DNA of 42,632 nt, from NCBI GenBank assembly GCA_964354135.1, contig CAYGZA010000013.1:1-42632 (forward strand), written 5' to 3'. The position numbers were made by a program, and so were the translations under genes. Of the stretch, positions 24,431 to 33,331 are shown one piece after another (position 1 is the first letter of the stretch; each line of letters begins with the position of its first letter). The DNA is from CAYGZA01 sp964354135 (lineage in GTDB: Bacteria; Planctomycetota; Planctomycetia; Pirellulales; Thermoguttaceae). Under the pieces are notes generated by a model. The model had not been told where the DNA came from, ran no database searches, and saw nothing but the letters and a program-made list of their open reading frames with translations.

Positions 24431-24688
24431 CCGGCATTGGCGTTGCCCGCGGGTGCAGAATTCTCTACGATGAGTGCAGACGGGGTTTGCGGAGCCGATA
24501 CTTCGCTGGCGGGCAGCCGGGCCAGCACGTTTGTACCCGTGCCCGTTGCTGCCGCCGGGCAGCCTGGAGGGAGCGACGGCGTGGGCGTTGCCGAGCGGCG
24601 ATGGCGCGATCTGCACGCGACCGGCGGTTCCCCGTCTCCCCATCCGCCGCGCGAGGGCAAAGGGCGGCACCAGCCCGGACAGGCAGCG

Positions 24689-25666
24689 ATGAAGCCGCTT
24701 AGGTTCAGCGACCGGTTCAAGACGCTGTACAACCTGGCGATTCGCCTGGCGGAATCCGTCGAGGCGGACGCGGTGCTGCTGCTCTTGGACGGGCCGGCCG
24801 ACTGGGCCCGCCTCAAGGGCCTCGCCGGCGAGGAAAAGCTGGTCGTGTCCGCCGATTCCGCGGAGGCGCTGGAAGGGGCCAGAGAGGCAGGGCTGCACCC
24901 GGTGGTGCTCCGCATGCCCGAAAGCCCGATCTACGACCGCCTCACTCAAGCCATCCTCGAGGCGGTGGCCGACGACGTTCTCGCTCCAGGGGCCTGCGTG
25001 GTCACGCTCTACAGCGGGTTCGAGGCCGACGCGATGGATTCGGTGAGCGTCATCAACCTCGGGGAGCACCTCGACCGGTTGACCGGCCGCGACCTGCGGC
25101 AACTGGAGACCCGGGTCCCCTTGGACACGCTCAAGCTGGTGGTCGATCTGGCGGTGGAAATCGGCCGCGAAGGGCGGGAAGGGAAGCCGGTGGGCACCAT
25201 GTTCGTGGTCGGCGACACCCGGAAGGTGCTGGCCTCCAGCCGCCCGGCGGGCTTCGACCCGGTGCGGGGGTACGGCCGCAAGGAGCGGAACCTGAACGAC
25301 CCCCGGGTCCGCGAGGGGATCAAGGAAATCGCGCAGATGGACGGGGCGATCATCGTCTCGTCCGACGGCACGGTGGAGGCCTCCTGCCGGTACGTCGATT
25401 CGCCGGCCGCCAGCGTGACGTTGTCCAAGGGGCTCGGCTCCCGGCACTGGGCGGCCGCGGCCATCAGCCGGGCCACGAAGGCGGTGGCCGTGACGGTCAG
25501 CCAATCCAATGGCACGGTGCGGATCTTCCAGAACGGCGAGGTGATGCTGCGGATCGAGCCTTTGCACCGCCGGCCGATGGTGTGGAAGGATTTCGAGCAC
25601 GAGCCGCCCGCCCCCGAGGCCCGCCCGAAGCCGAAGCCCGAGGGCGGGAAGACCAGCCCCGCCTGA
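24689..25666 (+). CDS. Diadenylate cyclase with N-terminal PK_C-like domain (DacZ-like)
   Basis: A predicted c-di-AMP synthase of 325 residues. The C-terminal half (about 165-295) is a DAC/DisA_N domain: the DGA motif is D218-G219-A220 within MDGAIIVSSDGTVEAS, and the RH motif is S251-R252-H253-W254 within GLGSRHWAAAAISRAT. The residue after RH is usually Arg or Thr, here Trp. The N-terminal 140 residues form an alpha/beta unit (AVLLLLDGPADW, KLVVSAD, VVTLYSG) resembling the pyruvate-kinase C-terminal domain, the layout known from archaeal DacZ. There are no membrane helices (unlike CdaA) and no HhH domain (unlike DisA). The ATG at 24689 is preferred because upstream in-frame residues are low complexity; the ribosome-binding site is weak. 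A Pro/Lys-rich tail ends the protein. Confidence 0.8.
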   Translation: MKPLRFSDRFKTLYNLAIRLAESVEADAVLLLLDGPADWARLKGLAGEEKLVVSADSAEALEGAREAGLHPVVLRMPESPIYDRLTQAILEAVADDVLAPGACVVTLYSGFEADAMDSVSVINLGEHLDRLTGRDLRQLETRVPLDTLKLVVDLAVEIGREGREGKPVGTMFVVGDTRKVLASSRPAGFDPVRGYGRKERNLNDPRVREGIKEIAQMDGAIIVSSDGTVEASCRYVDSPAASVTLSKGLGSRHWAAAAISRATKAVAVTVSQSNGTVRIFQNGEVMLRIEPLHRRPMVWKDFEHEPPAPEARPKPKPEGGKTSPA

Positions 25667-25687
25667 GCGGCCGCTTGCGCCGGCGGC

Positions 25688-26362
25688 TCACGTTCCCTGC
25701 GGCCGCTCGATGACCAGGTTCACCGCGAACCGCCGCGGCGGATCGTTCGGCTTGGCCAGCCTCACCTCCAAGTAGCTCTTGGCCGGCCCCCTCGGCTCCG
25801 CAACCTCATAACGGAAGATGCCCGGATCGTTGGTCAGCCCCCGGCCAAAGCGGAAGCGGGCAGCCAACAGGCGGATCAGCTTGCCGGGATCCCCGGTGGT
25901 GCCTTGAAACGCGATCCGCTGGACCTGCTGTTTCGGATTGAAGTAATAGGTGAGCGGCCCGGCCAGATCGTCTTCCGCCGTGCCGGTCACCAACGGCACG
26001 CGATAGCCCTGGAGCTCCAGGTGCGACAGGCCGGCCGTCACCCAGGTCCACCGGCTCATGATCCAGCCGGGCGTGACGTCGAAGCGCAGAACCTCGGCCA
26101 AGTCCTGGGTCATCCCGCTTTCCGCCGCCCGTGCCGCCGGCCGCGAGGGGCCGGCGCCGCTCGCCGAGGCTGTGCCTTCGGCGGCCGGTGAGGGTGCGGG
26201 GCCCGGAGGATTGGCCGTCGCAGTCGCAGAGATCGCGGCCAGCGCAGCCGCCGGGTCCTCCGGAGCCTTCGATAAGGCCGACCAGTCGGCCGACGAGAGG
26301 ATTGCCGCGGGGACTGCCAACGCCAACAGCGGCAGGAATGCAAGGAAGAGCTTGTTCTGCAT
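25688..26362 (-). CDS. Secreted or anchored protein of unknown function
   Basis: A 224-residue protein starting with a hydrophobic signal or anchor (KLFLAFLPLLALAVPAAIL). An Ala/Pro/Ser-rich linker (about 30-85) precedes a globular C-terminal domain containing LRFDVTPGWIMSRWTWV, LQGYRVPLVTGTAEDDLAG and LTYYFNPKQQVQRIAFQGTT. I do not recognise a functional family; the style is of conserved planctomycete envelope proteins. The ATG at 26362 is preferred to the GTG at 26371 because AGGTGA lies at the right distance. It converges on the diadenylate cyclase with 21 bases between stops. An 11-base motif shared with the porin-2 upstream region lies 143 bases upstream. Confidence 0.7.
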   Translation of the reverse strand: MQNKLFLAFLPLLALAVPAAILSSADWSALSKAPEDPAAALAAISATATANPPGPAPSPAAEGTASASGAGPSRPAARAAESGMTQDLAEVLRFDVTPGWIMSRWTWVTAGLSHLELQGYRVPLVTGTAEDDLAGPLTYYFNPKQQVQRIAFQGTTGDPGKLIRLLAARFRFGRGLTNDPGIFRYEVAEPRGPAKSYLEVRLAKPNDPPRRFAVNLVIERPQGT

Positions 26363-26556
26363 GACTTTCACCTGGTCCGGGGGGAACGGGCCGACGATCT
26401 CTTGCGGGAATGTCGGCCCTCTGGTGAAATCGGCCGCGCGAGCCAGCCGGCTTGCCCCCGGGCGTCCCGGACGGCCGGGATGGCACTACAGATCAGCTCG
26501 CGCCAACCGCTACAGCCCGCAGGAAGGGTCCGCTTGACGTGGGGCGGGTCAGCCGC

Positions 26557-27996
26557 TTAGAAGAGCACGACCATGTCGATGGCCGCGGTAAACTGGCTGT
26601 TCTTGGCCCGGTCGTCAAAGAGCGGAAGCGCTTCGCCACCATACCAGTCCCACCGCAGCTCCGGCCGCAGCCGGAAGTTGGTAGTGGGCGTGTAGTTCAG
26701 TCCGACGCTGATCGCCTGCACCGTGCCGGCGTTTCCCGAGGGCAGCGGCAGCGGGTTGCCTCCGGGCAGACCGCCGAATCGCAGACCGCCGAGCCGAGTG
26801 CCCTGGTCATCGACGAACAAGTCGTACCGCAGGCCGGCCTTCCAGCAGGGGTTGATGGTATAGAACAGGTATTGCGTGACGCTCCAGAAATCGGCGGTGT
26901 TGCCCTGCAAGTCGAAGTTCTGCTGCCAGCCGGCGTCCCATTGAGTGACGGACTGGAACTTTTCGCTGATGTTCCACGTGAATACGGTGCTGAAGTACGT
27001 GCGAGGCCCCTCGACGGGCAGGATGCCGTCTTCCGTGCCGCCCGCCATGATGCCGAAAGTAAGGGAGTATTTCTTGTGTTCCGGGTGGTAGGCAAACCCG
27101 GTCAGCACGTGAAACGTGTCGCTCTGACCGTCGAAGCGGTCTTGACCATTGACGCCGCCCGCATAGAGCGACAGCTCATCCGATGTCTTCCAGGTGAACA
27201 GGCCGCCCGTGTGCGCCGTCGGCTCCGCGTAACGCAGGGCATAGTTCATCGAGTAGAAAAAGTTGCTGGGGGCCATCAACGACTCGTAGCCGATGATCGT
27301 GTAGAAATGGCCGACCTTCAGGGACAGGTTCCCGCGGCCCACCTCGCCATAGGCTTGCGGCAGGCCTAACCCGTAATGATTGCTGCTGTTCCATCTGGGC
27401 GATCCGTCGGGATGGGTCTCCAGACCGAGCGATGCTCCGTAGATCCAGTCGGTGCCGTAGAGGAAATCCACGCGGCCGCCGATGTCCCAGCAGTGCTCGT
27501 CGGTCTTCAGTGCCTTCTCCATCACCAAGTAGGTTTGGTTGAGCTGGAATTCGTTTCGGTCGTTTGGCGCAAGTGTCCCATTGTAACGCGACTGAGGACT
27601 GTCGGCATTGGCGGTGACTCCCACGTCCAGCCAACCGTTGACGTTGATGCCGGTGCCACCCAGTTCGCCGATCAGTCGCCGAGGTTCCTCCTTCTCCTCC
27701 TCCTTGCCGCTCTCTTCTTCGGCGTTGGCAGCGGCGTGCTCGATCACGGCTGCCGCGCGCCGGTCGTTGGGCGATGCGCCTGGCCGGTCGCTCGGCGAGG
27801 CGGTCGGGGCCGGCGGCTGGTTCTCGGCGATCACGTACTGCGACGGGCCGTACTCCGTCGGGCCGTATTCCGCGGCCGCCAACCGCGCGGTCGCGGGCTG
27901 CCGCAAGCTCGGCAGATTGTTTACTTGCGCAAGCGCCGTGCCGGTCAGCAAAACACTAAGCAGCAGGGCTGCCGGTGCAAACGAGTGGGTCTTCAT
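26557..27996 (-). CDS. BBP2-type outer-membrane beta-barrel porin (1)
   Basis: A 479-residue outer-membrane protein. It has a signal peptide (MKTHSFAPAALLLSVLLTGTALA), a variable Pro/Ala/Glu-rich segment to about residue 105 with an acidic run EEESGKEEEKEE, then a barrel domain of alternating aromatic strands (for example VDFLYGTDWIYGAS, VGHFYTIIGYESLMAPSNFF) ending in VVLF, a terminal Phe typical of barrel proteins. The pattern matches the BBP2 (OmpL-like putative porin-2) family common in planctomycetes. A GGGAG lies about 10 bases before the ATG. It follows porin 2 on the same strand, 286 bases apart, and is a clear paralogue of it. Substrate specificity unknown. Confidence 0.85.
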   Translation of the reverse strand: MKTHSFAPAALLLSVLLTGTALAQVNNLPSLRQPATARLAAAEYGPTEYGPSQYVIAENQPPAPTASPSDRPGASPNDRRAAAVIEHAAANAEEESGKEEEKEEPRRLIGELGGTGINVNGWLDVGVTANADSPQSRYNGTLAPNDRNEFQLNQTYLVMEKALKTDEHCWDIGGRVDFLYGTDWIYGASLGLETHPDGSPRWNSSNHYGLGLPQAYGEVGRGNLSLKVGHFYTIIGYESLMAPSNFFYSMNYALRYAEPTAHTGGLFTWKTSDELSLYAGGVNGQDRFDGQSDTFHVLTGFAYHPEHKKYSLTFGIMAGGTEDGILPVEGPRTYFSTVFTWNISEKFQSVTQWDAGWQQNFDLQGNTADFWSVTQYLFYTINPCWKAGLRYDLFVDDQGTRLGGLRFGGLPGGNPLPLPSGNAGTVQAISVGLNYTPTTNFRLRPELRWDWYGGEALPLFDDRAKNSQFTAAIDMVVLF

Positions 27997-28282
27997 GGCT
28001 CAAGCACTCCCGTCCTTGGCATACTGGGGTGTTGCGGACACGCAAGGCGGCTCAACGCGAGGCAGCGACGGCGACGTGAATCCAATCCCGTGCTTGGCGC
28101 CGAGCGCCGGCCTGGTCGCGGAATGCGTCCCTAATCGTTCATCGGAATCGATGATTGTGCGGATTGATCTTAATCGGCGGGCAATAGGGACTATAAGCGA
28201 TCCGCAAGAGCCGATAAGCCGACCCCGAGGGACCGATGCGGAAAACCCTGCGGAATGGGAAGACTTTTCCGCCCCGCTGCCT

Positions 28283-30010
28283 TCAGAAGCGGACGATCAG
28301 GTCCGTGCCCCAGAGGAACTGCTGATTGTGGCTGAAGGTGTCGAACGGGCCGCCTTGGGTCGCGACCATCGGGTCGACCCAGTCCCACCGGAGTTCACTC
28401 CGCACGACGACGTTGTTGCTGGGCTTGTAGTTCACGCCCAGCGCCAGCTCGTCCCAGCTCGCAGCCACGCCGGTCAGCGGAATCCCCTTCGGCGCCCCAA
28501 GGCCGATCACCCGGGTGCCGTCGTAGTCCCCAAACCACTCGTAGCGGAGGCCCAGGCTCCAACACGGATTGATTTCGTAGAACAGGTAGTTGCTGACGCT
28601 GTACCACTCGGCATCCCCGGGGAGGACCGGCCCTGCCACTGCGTTGGTCTCGTGGGCCCCATCGTGCTGGAAGACGTAGCGGACCCGATCGCTGAACTTG
28701 TGGTCGACCACGATGCTGTACATCGCCCGCCGGCTCGGTCCCGTGGGCAGCTCGTTGCTGGCCGCAAGGCCGAACGAGACCCGGGTGTTCTCATCCGGGC
28801 TGGTCCAGGTGATTCCCCACAGGAAACCCATCTTGTCGTTGTTGTCTTCCCACTGGTCCCAGCCGCGGTGGATCGCGCCGCTGAGGGACCAGCAATCGTT
28901 CAGCTTGAACTTGGCCGAGAACCCGGTGTGCGTGAACGGCTCGCCGTACTGGTGGCTGTAGGAATGGGAGTAGAAGAAGTTGTCGGGCGCCGTCGGCACT
29001 TCGTACCCCAGGATCGAATAGAAGCGGCCGATCCGCAGGACGAGGTCGTCCAGGGCGAAGTCGGCGTACAACTGGGGCATCGCCAGGCCGTAGAACCGGT
29101 GGTCGTCGTTCCACTCGGTCTCCAGGCCGTTGGCGGCCAGGAACCGGCTGTCGGTCCCGTACAACAGGTCGACGCGTCCGCCGACGTCGAACCCGTACCC
29201 GCCGGTGTCGGTCTGCCGCTCGGCAATCAGATAGGCCTGGTTCATCTGGTATTCGTTGGCGCGGTCGTTGAACGTAACCGGCCCGTTGAAGCGGTGGCCC
29301 GGCCGATCGGGATTCCACGTGAAGCCCTGGTCGATCCAACCCCGCACGTTGACTCCCGCGGCATCCAGCCGGGAACCGTGGAACAGCCGCCACGGGGTGT
29401 CGTCGCACGCATCGCTCGGATCCCTGAGGCGAGCATCCCCGCAGGAGCCATCCCGGCATGCCGCGCCGGCGGCGCCGCAGTCTCCACCGCAAGTGGCCTT
29501 GACCCTGGGAGCCCGCCCTCCCTCGCAGAATGGGCTCTGGCCGGGCTTCTCCCGACAGGCCCCGAAAGCCGCGTCTTCCGGCAGCGGCTCAGGGGTGGCG
29601 ATCGGCCGCTGACCGGCCGGCTCCCCGGTTCTCCCTGGAAGCAATCTCGGCTTGGAATCTCTGGGGGAAGCTTCCGCTTGGGCCGCTGCCGGCTCGCGCG
29701 GGCCGTCGGCCTTGGGTTGAGCCGCGCGTGGCTTGCCGGCCTTGGCCGGCTCCGGGTCTGCGGCTCTGTTGGCCGGCTTCTCCTGGGCTGCGACCGATTT
29801 GTCCGGCAGCGGGTCTGGCTTGGCCGTCGCAGGCTTCTCGGCCGCCATTTTCGGGAGCATGTCTTGCGGCGCCACGCTGGAAAACGCCCCGGTCTGGCGC
29901 ACGCCGAGGTCCGACTGCCAAACGAAACCCGATCCGTCCTGGGCCTTGACCGCCGCCGGGGCCCACAGCCCGCAAACCACCAGTAAGGAAAGCAGCTTCC
30001 GACTCCTCAT
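28283..30010 (-). CDS. BBP2-type outer-membrane beta-barrel porin (2)
   Basis: A 575-residue paralogue of porin 1. It has a signal peptide (LLSLLVVCGLWAPAAVKA), then an unusually long Lys/Pro/Ala-rich segment to about residue 185 containing a Cys-rich patch (CGGDCGAAGAACRDGSCGD), then the barrel. Shared strands include GWIDQGFTWNPDRPGHRFNG, VDLLYGTDSRFLAANGLE and RIGRFYSILGYEVPTAPDNF. It ends in LIVRF with terminal Phe. The ATG at 30010 follows GGAGAAG and places the signal at the N terminus; longer frames are rejected. The disordered, Cys-bearing extension before the barrel could contact other envelope layers, which is inference. Confidence 0.85.
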   Translation of the reverse strand: MRSRKLLSLLVVCGLWAPAAVKAQDGSGFVWQSDLGVRQTGAFSSVAPQDMLPKMAAEKPATAKPDPLPDKSVAAQEKPANRAADPEPAKAGKPRAAQPKADGPREPAAAQAEASPRDSKPRLLPGRTGEPAGQRPIATPEPLPEDAAFGACREKPGQSPFCEGGRAPRVKATCGGDCGAAGAACRDGSCGDARLRDPSDACDDTPWRLFHGSRLDAAGVNVRGWIDQGFTWNPDRPGHRFNGPVTFNDRANEYQMNQAYLIAERQTDTGGYGFDVGGRVDLLYGTDSRFLAANGLETEWNDDHRFYGLAMPQLYADFALDDLVLRIGRFYSILGYEVPTAPDNFFYSHSYSHQYGEPFTHTGFSAKFKLNDCWSLSGAIHRGWDQWEDNNDKMGFLWGITWTSPDENTRVSFGLAASNELPTGPSRRAMYSIVVDHKFSDRVRYVFQHDGAHETNAVAGPVLPGDAEWYSVSNYLFYEINPCWSLGLRYEWFGDYDGTRVIGLGAPKGIPLTGVAASWDELALGVNYKPSNNVVVRSELRWDWVDPMVATQGGPFDTFSHNQQFLWGTDLIVRF

Positions 30011-30601
30011 GTCATCTTCTCCCTGGGGCCAGGAATTCGGCCCCTTCGGAACCATCCGAAATCCCGTCTTATTCCCTTTCTTCGTTATCGACGGAATAAC
30101 CGCTACAGTCCGAAGAATCTGCGGCTACGGCGAGAGAGCACCCTGCCAGACGGCCTGCTCCTGGAAGAGTCTAACGATTAGCGAGAGTTTGCCGACCAGA
30201 GATCGGTCGCGAGAAAGCCGACGCGCACGCCCGTAACCGCCGGGACAAAACCCCGTGAATCGCCGCGAGGTCCTGGACGGAGCCGCCCGGCGGCGCGAAA
30301 GGCACGCCACGGAGGGGCTGCCGCGGCTCCCGTCGAGCAGACAGATGCAGAAGCCAGCCGTGCCCTCTCACTCACCCCCTCCTTAATTCTGCCCGTTTTA
30401 TCTATTCTGCGCCTTGTGCGTCTCTTGGCACCGTTCACGGCTCGCTCCGCTCGATGGCGGCACGGGCCGCAATCGATCTCTTGGTGCGGGCGTCTCCTCT
30501 GCACTCGCTGCTATGGACCGGCAAGGAGACCGTTGCTTGACACGCCCCCGGGGTCTTATGCCAAATCCCTTGAGATAAGACAGGGCCTCTGCTCGTGCGA
30601 T
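30011..30601. other. 591-base gap without a convincing gene
   Basis: It holds the porin-2 leader, including the 11-mer AACCGCTACAG at 30098-30108 (also at 26505-26515), and a 7-bp stem GTCTTAT/ATAAGAC (30553-30581) just beyond the dcd stop, without a T-run. TTGACA at 30537-30542 has no matching -10. Open frames here are short and unlike proteins. Confidence 0.5.
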
Positions 30602-31180
30602 TTACCCGGGTGGCTGCTCGATGCCGAACGGGAGAGTCCTCTGCGGGTCGCGCAAACAGTCGGGGTTGAGCTCCTTGAACAGGAGGCTCGGCTGGATGTC
30701 GGTGTTGTTCTGATACTTGTTGCTGGCGTATTCGGTGAACGAGCCGCGAATGTCGTGGTAGATGATCTGGCAGATGGCCACGCCGGGATAGATCCGCACC
30801 GACTGGACGGCGAACATCTCCAGCGTCCAGAAGCCGGAAAAGCCGACGTCGCCGAAGCCCGCCGTCACGTGGACGAACAGGCCCAGGCGCCCGATCGACG
30901 AGCGGCCCTCGATCATCGGCACGAGGTTGTGCGTCTCCGTCCGCTCGACGGTGCGGCCGAGATAGAGCTGGTTCGGGCTGAGGACCAGGCCCTCCGCCGG
31001 GATCTTGATCCGCCGGAAGCGGTTCGGCTTCCGCATGTCGAGCAGGACCTCCTCATAGACGATCAGCTCGTCGTGCAGCGTCAGATTGTAGCTGTTGGGA
31101 TTCAGCCGCGCCGGATCGAACGGCTCGATGAGGATGTTCTCTCCCAGTTGCGCCAGGATCTCGTGGCCGGAAAGGATCAT
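30602..31180 (-). CDS. dcd: dCTP deaminase
   Basis: A 192-residue enzyme converting dCTP to dUTP for dTMP synthesis (some family members also hydrolyse dUTP). Family motifs are present: NPNSYNLTLHDEL near the N terminus, the nucleotide-binding EGRSSIGRLGLFVHVTAGFG, and GFWTLEM with the catalytic Glu. The AGDVGFSG segment fits the trimeric dUTPase-like fold. The start ATG at 31180 overlaps the stop of nth in ATGA, and GGAG (31186-31189) lies within nth, so the two genes are translationally coupled. Confidence 0.93.
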   Translation of the reverse strand: MILSGHEILAQLGENILIEPFDPARLNPNSYNLTLHDELIVYEEVLLDMRKPNRFRRIKIPAEGLVLSPNQLYLGRTVERTETHNLVPMIEGRSSIGRLGLFVHVTAGFGDVGFSGFWTLEMFAVQSVRIYPGVAICQIIYHDIRGSFTEYASNKYQNNTDIQPSLLFKELNPDCLRDPQRTLPFGIEQPPG

Positions 31181-31830
31181 TGCGTCTCCACGCCAATGCG
31201 GGGGCAAACGCGGTTCAAGGGACATGCCTCGCACTTCGGCCGGCGCGCCGCGCAAACCCGACGTCCGTGCTGGATCATCCGGTGGCTCAGCGCGATCCAC
31301 TGGTCCTGCGGCACCAGGGCCATCAGGTCCCGCTCGATTTTCTCGGGGTCCTTCTGCCGGCTGAGCCCCAAGCGACGGCTCACCCGGGCCACGTGGGTGT
31401 CCACGGCAATGCCCGAGGCAATCCCGTAGGCGGTCCCGAGCACCGCGTTGGCCGTCTTCCGCCCGATTCCCGGCATTTCGACGAGGGTTTCCATATCCTG
31501 CGGCACCCGACCCTGATGCTGCCCGGCCAGGATGCGGCAGCAGCCCTGGATGCTCTTCGCCTTGTTGCGAAAGAAGCCGGTGCTCTGGATGTCGCGCTCG
31601 AGTTCCTCCAGCGGCACGCGGGCGTAATCGGCGGCAGAGCGGTACTTTGCGAACAGCCCCTTGGTCACCTGGTTCACCCGCTCGTCGGTACACTGGGCGG
31701 AGAGGATGGTCGCCACGAGGAGTTCCAGCGGAGTGCGAAAATCGAGCGAGCAAGCAGCCTCAGGGTATTGGCGGGCCAAGAGCCCGACGACACTAGCGGC
31801 CTGACGTTTGGCGACCGAGGGGGCGGCCAT
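31177..31830 (-). CDS. nth: Endonuclease III
   Basis: A 217-residue DNA glycosylase/AP lyase that removes oxidised pyrimidines in base-excision repair. The helix-hairpin-helix PGIGRKTA contains the catalytic Lys125, and Asp144 lies in VDTHVARV. The [4Fe-4S] cluster ligands are Cys193, 200, 203 and 209 (C-x6-C-x2-C-x5-C). Length is normal. It is the upstream partner of dcd with a 4-base overlap, pairing DNA repair with nucleotide-pool control. Confidence 0.96.
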   Translation of the reverse strand: MAAPSVAKRQAASVVGLLARQYPEAACSLDFRTPLELLVATILSAQCTDERVNQVTKGLFAKYRSAADYARVPLEELERDIQSTGFFRNKAKSIQGCCRILAGQHQGRVPQDMETLVEMPGIGRKTANAVLGTAYGIASGIAVDTHVARVSRRLGLSRQKDPEKIERDLMALVPQDQWIALSHRMIQHGRRVCAARRPKCEACPLNRVCPRIGVETQ

Positions 31831-31964
31831 TCGGGGGTCTCATAGGGCAGCATTGGCGGGGATCGTACCGCCGGTCTCCATCGTTGCCACGTGGGCACCT
31901 GATTGTTGATGTGCGTGGCGCAACTGTCAAGGCAGGGAAGGTCCCCCGCTCCCCCAGAGCAACG

Positions 31965-31993
31965 TGGCCTCAGACCGGCCATGGCGCTATAAT
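31965..31993 (+). promoter_or_regulatory. Possible promoter for the DUF309 gene
   Basis: A perfect TATAAT (31988-31993) in the context GCGCTATAATCCCC lies 52 bases before the ATG at 32046. The -35 (TGGCCT, 31965-31970, 17 bases away) is weak. Confidence 0.45.
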
Positions 31994-32045
31994 CCCCGGG
32001 GGAAGCGATGGTTGCTTCGGCCCGGAAGGATCGAGGACGCACGTC

Positions 32046-32447
32046 ATGGCCGAGATGGGCTACCACCCGCTCTATTTGAGGGGAATCGACCAGTTCAACG
32101 GGCGGCAGTACTTCGAAAGCCACGAGACGTGGGAGGAGCTGTGGGGCGGCGAGCACGGGCCGGCCCGGCAGTTCTACAAGGGACTGATCCAGGCGGCGGT
32201 GGCCTTGCACCACGCGGCGGGCGGCAACGCCCGGGGAGCGGCGAGTCTTCTTCGCAGGGCCCGCGGTCACCTCGGTCGGTACCGGGGTCGATACCTGGGT
32301 CTGGAGGTGGACGAATTCCTGACCGCGGTGTCGAGTTGTGTGGACGAGGCGTTGTCGGCAAGGGTCGGCGGCGGCCGGCGTGAGGTAATTCCCCTAATGA
32401 CCCCGGAGATTCTCCTCGCACCGGCCCCTTGCCCGGAGCCGCAGTGA
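32046..32447 (+). CDS. DUF309 domain protein
   Basis: A 133-residue cytoplasmic helical protein. It carries the DUF309 signature FNGRQYFESHETWEELW followed by FYKGLIQAAVALHHAAGGN and LLRRARGHL, the helical core with conserved His and Glu residues. The biochemical role of the family is not known to me. GAGGA at 32033-32037 supports the ATG at 32046. The LON-domain gene follows 47 bases downstream and may share its transcript. Confidence 0.85.
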   Translation: MAEMGYHPLYLRGIDQFNGRQYFESHETWEELWGGEHGPARQFYKGLIQAAVALHHAAGGNARGAASLLRRARGHLGRYRGRYLGLEVDEFLTAVSSCVDEALSARVGGGRREVIPLMTPEILLAPAPCPEPQ

Positions 32448-32494
32448 GGTACGCTTGATGGATCCACTTCGATCCCCAGCCCGTAGGGTGTGCG

Positions 32495-33196
32495 ATGCCG
32501 GAATTTGAGGATCTGTCGTTTGCACTCGAGGATTTCTCGGGAACCGTACGGCTCTTTCCGCTGCCGAACCTGGTGTTGTTTCCCCACGTCATGCAGCCGC
32601 TGCACGTCTTCGAGCCGCGCTACCGGGAAATGCTCGAAGAGGCGATGGCCGGCGACCGGCTGATCACCATGGCGACCCTGGCCCCGGGCTGGGAGGCGGA
32701 CTACGATGGCCGGCCGCCGCTGTTGCCCGTGGCGTGCTTGGGGCGCGTCGTGGCCTGCCATCGGCTGGAGAACGGGTCGTACAACATCCTCGTGTGCGGT
32801 TTGAAGCGGGGTCGTCTGCTCCGCGAATTGCCTCCCACGAAGAGCTTCCGCGAGGCCGCGGTCGAGCTGTGCGAAGACGAGTATCCGCCCGACCCGGCGG
32901 AAACGAGCCGGCTGCAAGCGCGATTGCGTGAGGCATTCCTCCTCGCCCTGCCCGACCTGACCCAGGCCCACGAGCAAGTCGAGCAGTTTCTGAGCAACGA
33001 GATCTCTCTCGGCGTGCTGACCGACATCGTCGGTTATCTCTTGGACGTCGACCTGGCCCGCAAGGAGGAGCTGCTCGCGGAAATGAACGTCCACCGCCGC
33101 GCGGAACTTCTCTTGGAACACCTGGCCGAGGCCGCCGACGCGCCTCGCGCTTCTGCCGGCGCCGCTGTCTTCCCGCCCGAGTTCAGCGTAAACTGA
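32495..33196 (+). CDS. Stand-alone LON substrate-binding domain protein
   Basis: A 233-residue protein matching the N-terminal substrate-binding domain of Lon protease (LFPLPNLVLFPHVMQPLHVFEPRYREM at the start, of which the FPLPNLVLFP part is diagnostic). It has no AAA+ or protease domain. Such stand-alone proteins are widespread and may bind unfolded substrates or act as adaptors; their role is not settled. The C-terminal third is helical. It lies between the DUF309 gene and miaA on the same strand, 135 bases before miaA. Confidence 0.85.
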   Translation: MPEFEDLSFALEDFSGTVRLFPLPNLVLFPHVMQPLHVFEPRYREMLEEAMAGDRLITMATLAPGWEADYDGRPPLLPVACLGRVVACHRLENGSYNILVCGLKRGRLLRELPPTKSFREAAVELCEDEYPPDPAETSRLQARLREAFLLALPDLTQAHEQVEQFLSNEISLGVLTDIVGYLLDVDLARKEELLAEMNVHRRAELLLEHLAEAADAPRASAGAAVFPPEFSVN

Positions 33197-33331
33197 GCGG
33201 GAAGCGGCGGGCTCTTCGGTATCAGCCGTCGGCTTTCAGCTATCAGCCGGAACGCATGGGTATCAGAGTGCATTTTCGTCTCGCTGAAGGCTGACGACCG
33301 ATTGCCGACAGCCTTATTCTCCTTCGCTCGC

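Noticed and set aside
24437..24688. N-terminal extension of the diadenylate cyclase
   Set aside because: The added 84 residues are low complexity and unlike DacZ-type proteins; the ATG at 24689 starts the folded domain.
30553..30581. Hairpin after dcd as a rho-independent terminator
   Set aside because: The 7-bp stem is A/T-rich with a 15-base loop and is not followed by a T-run.
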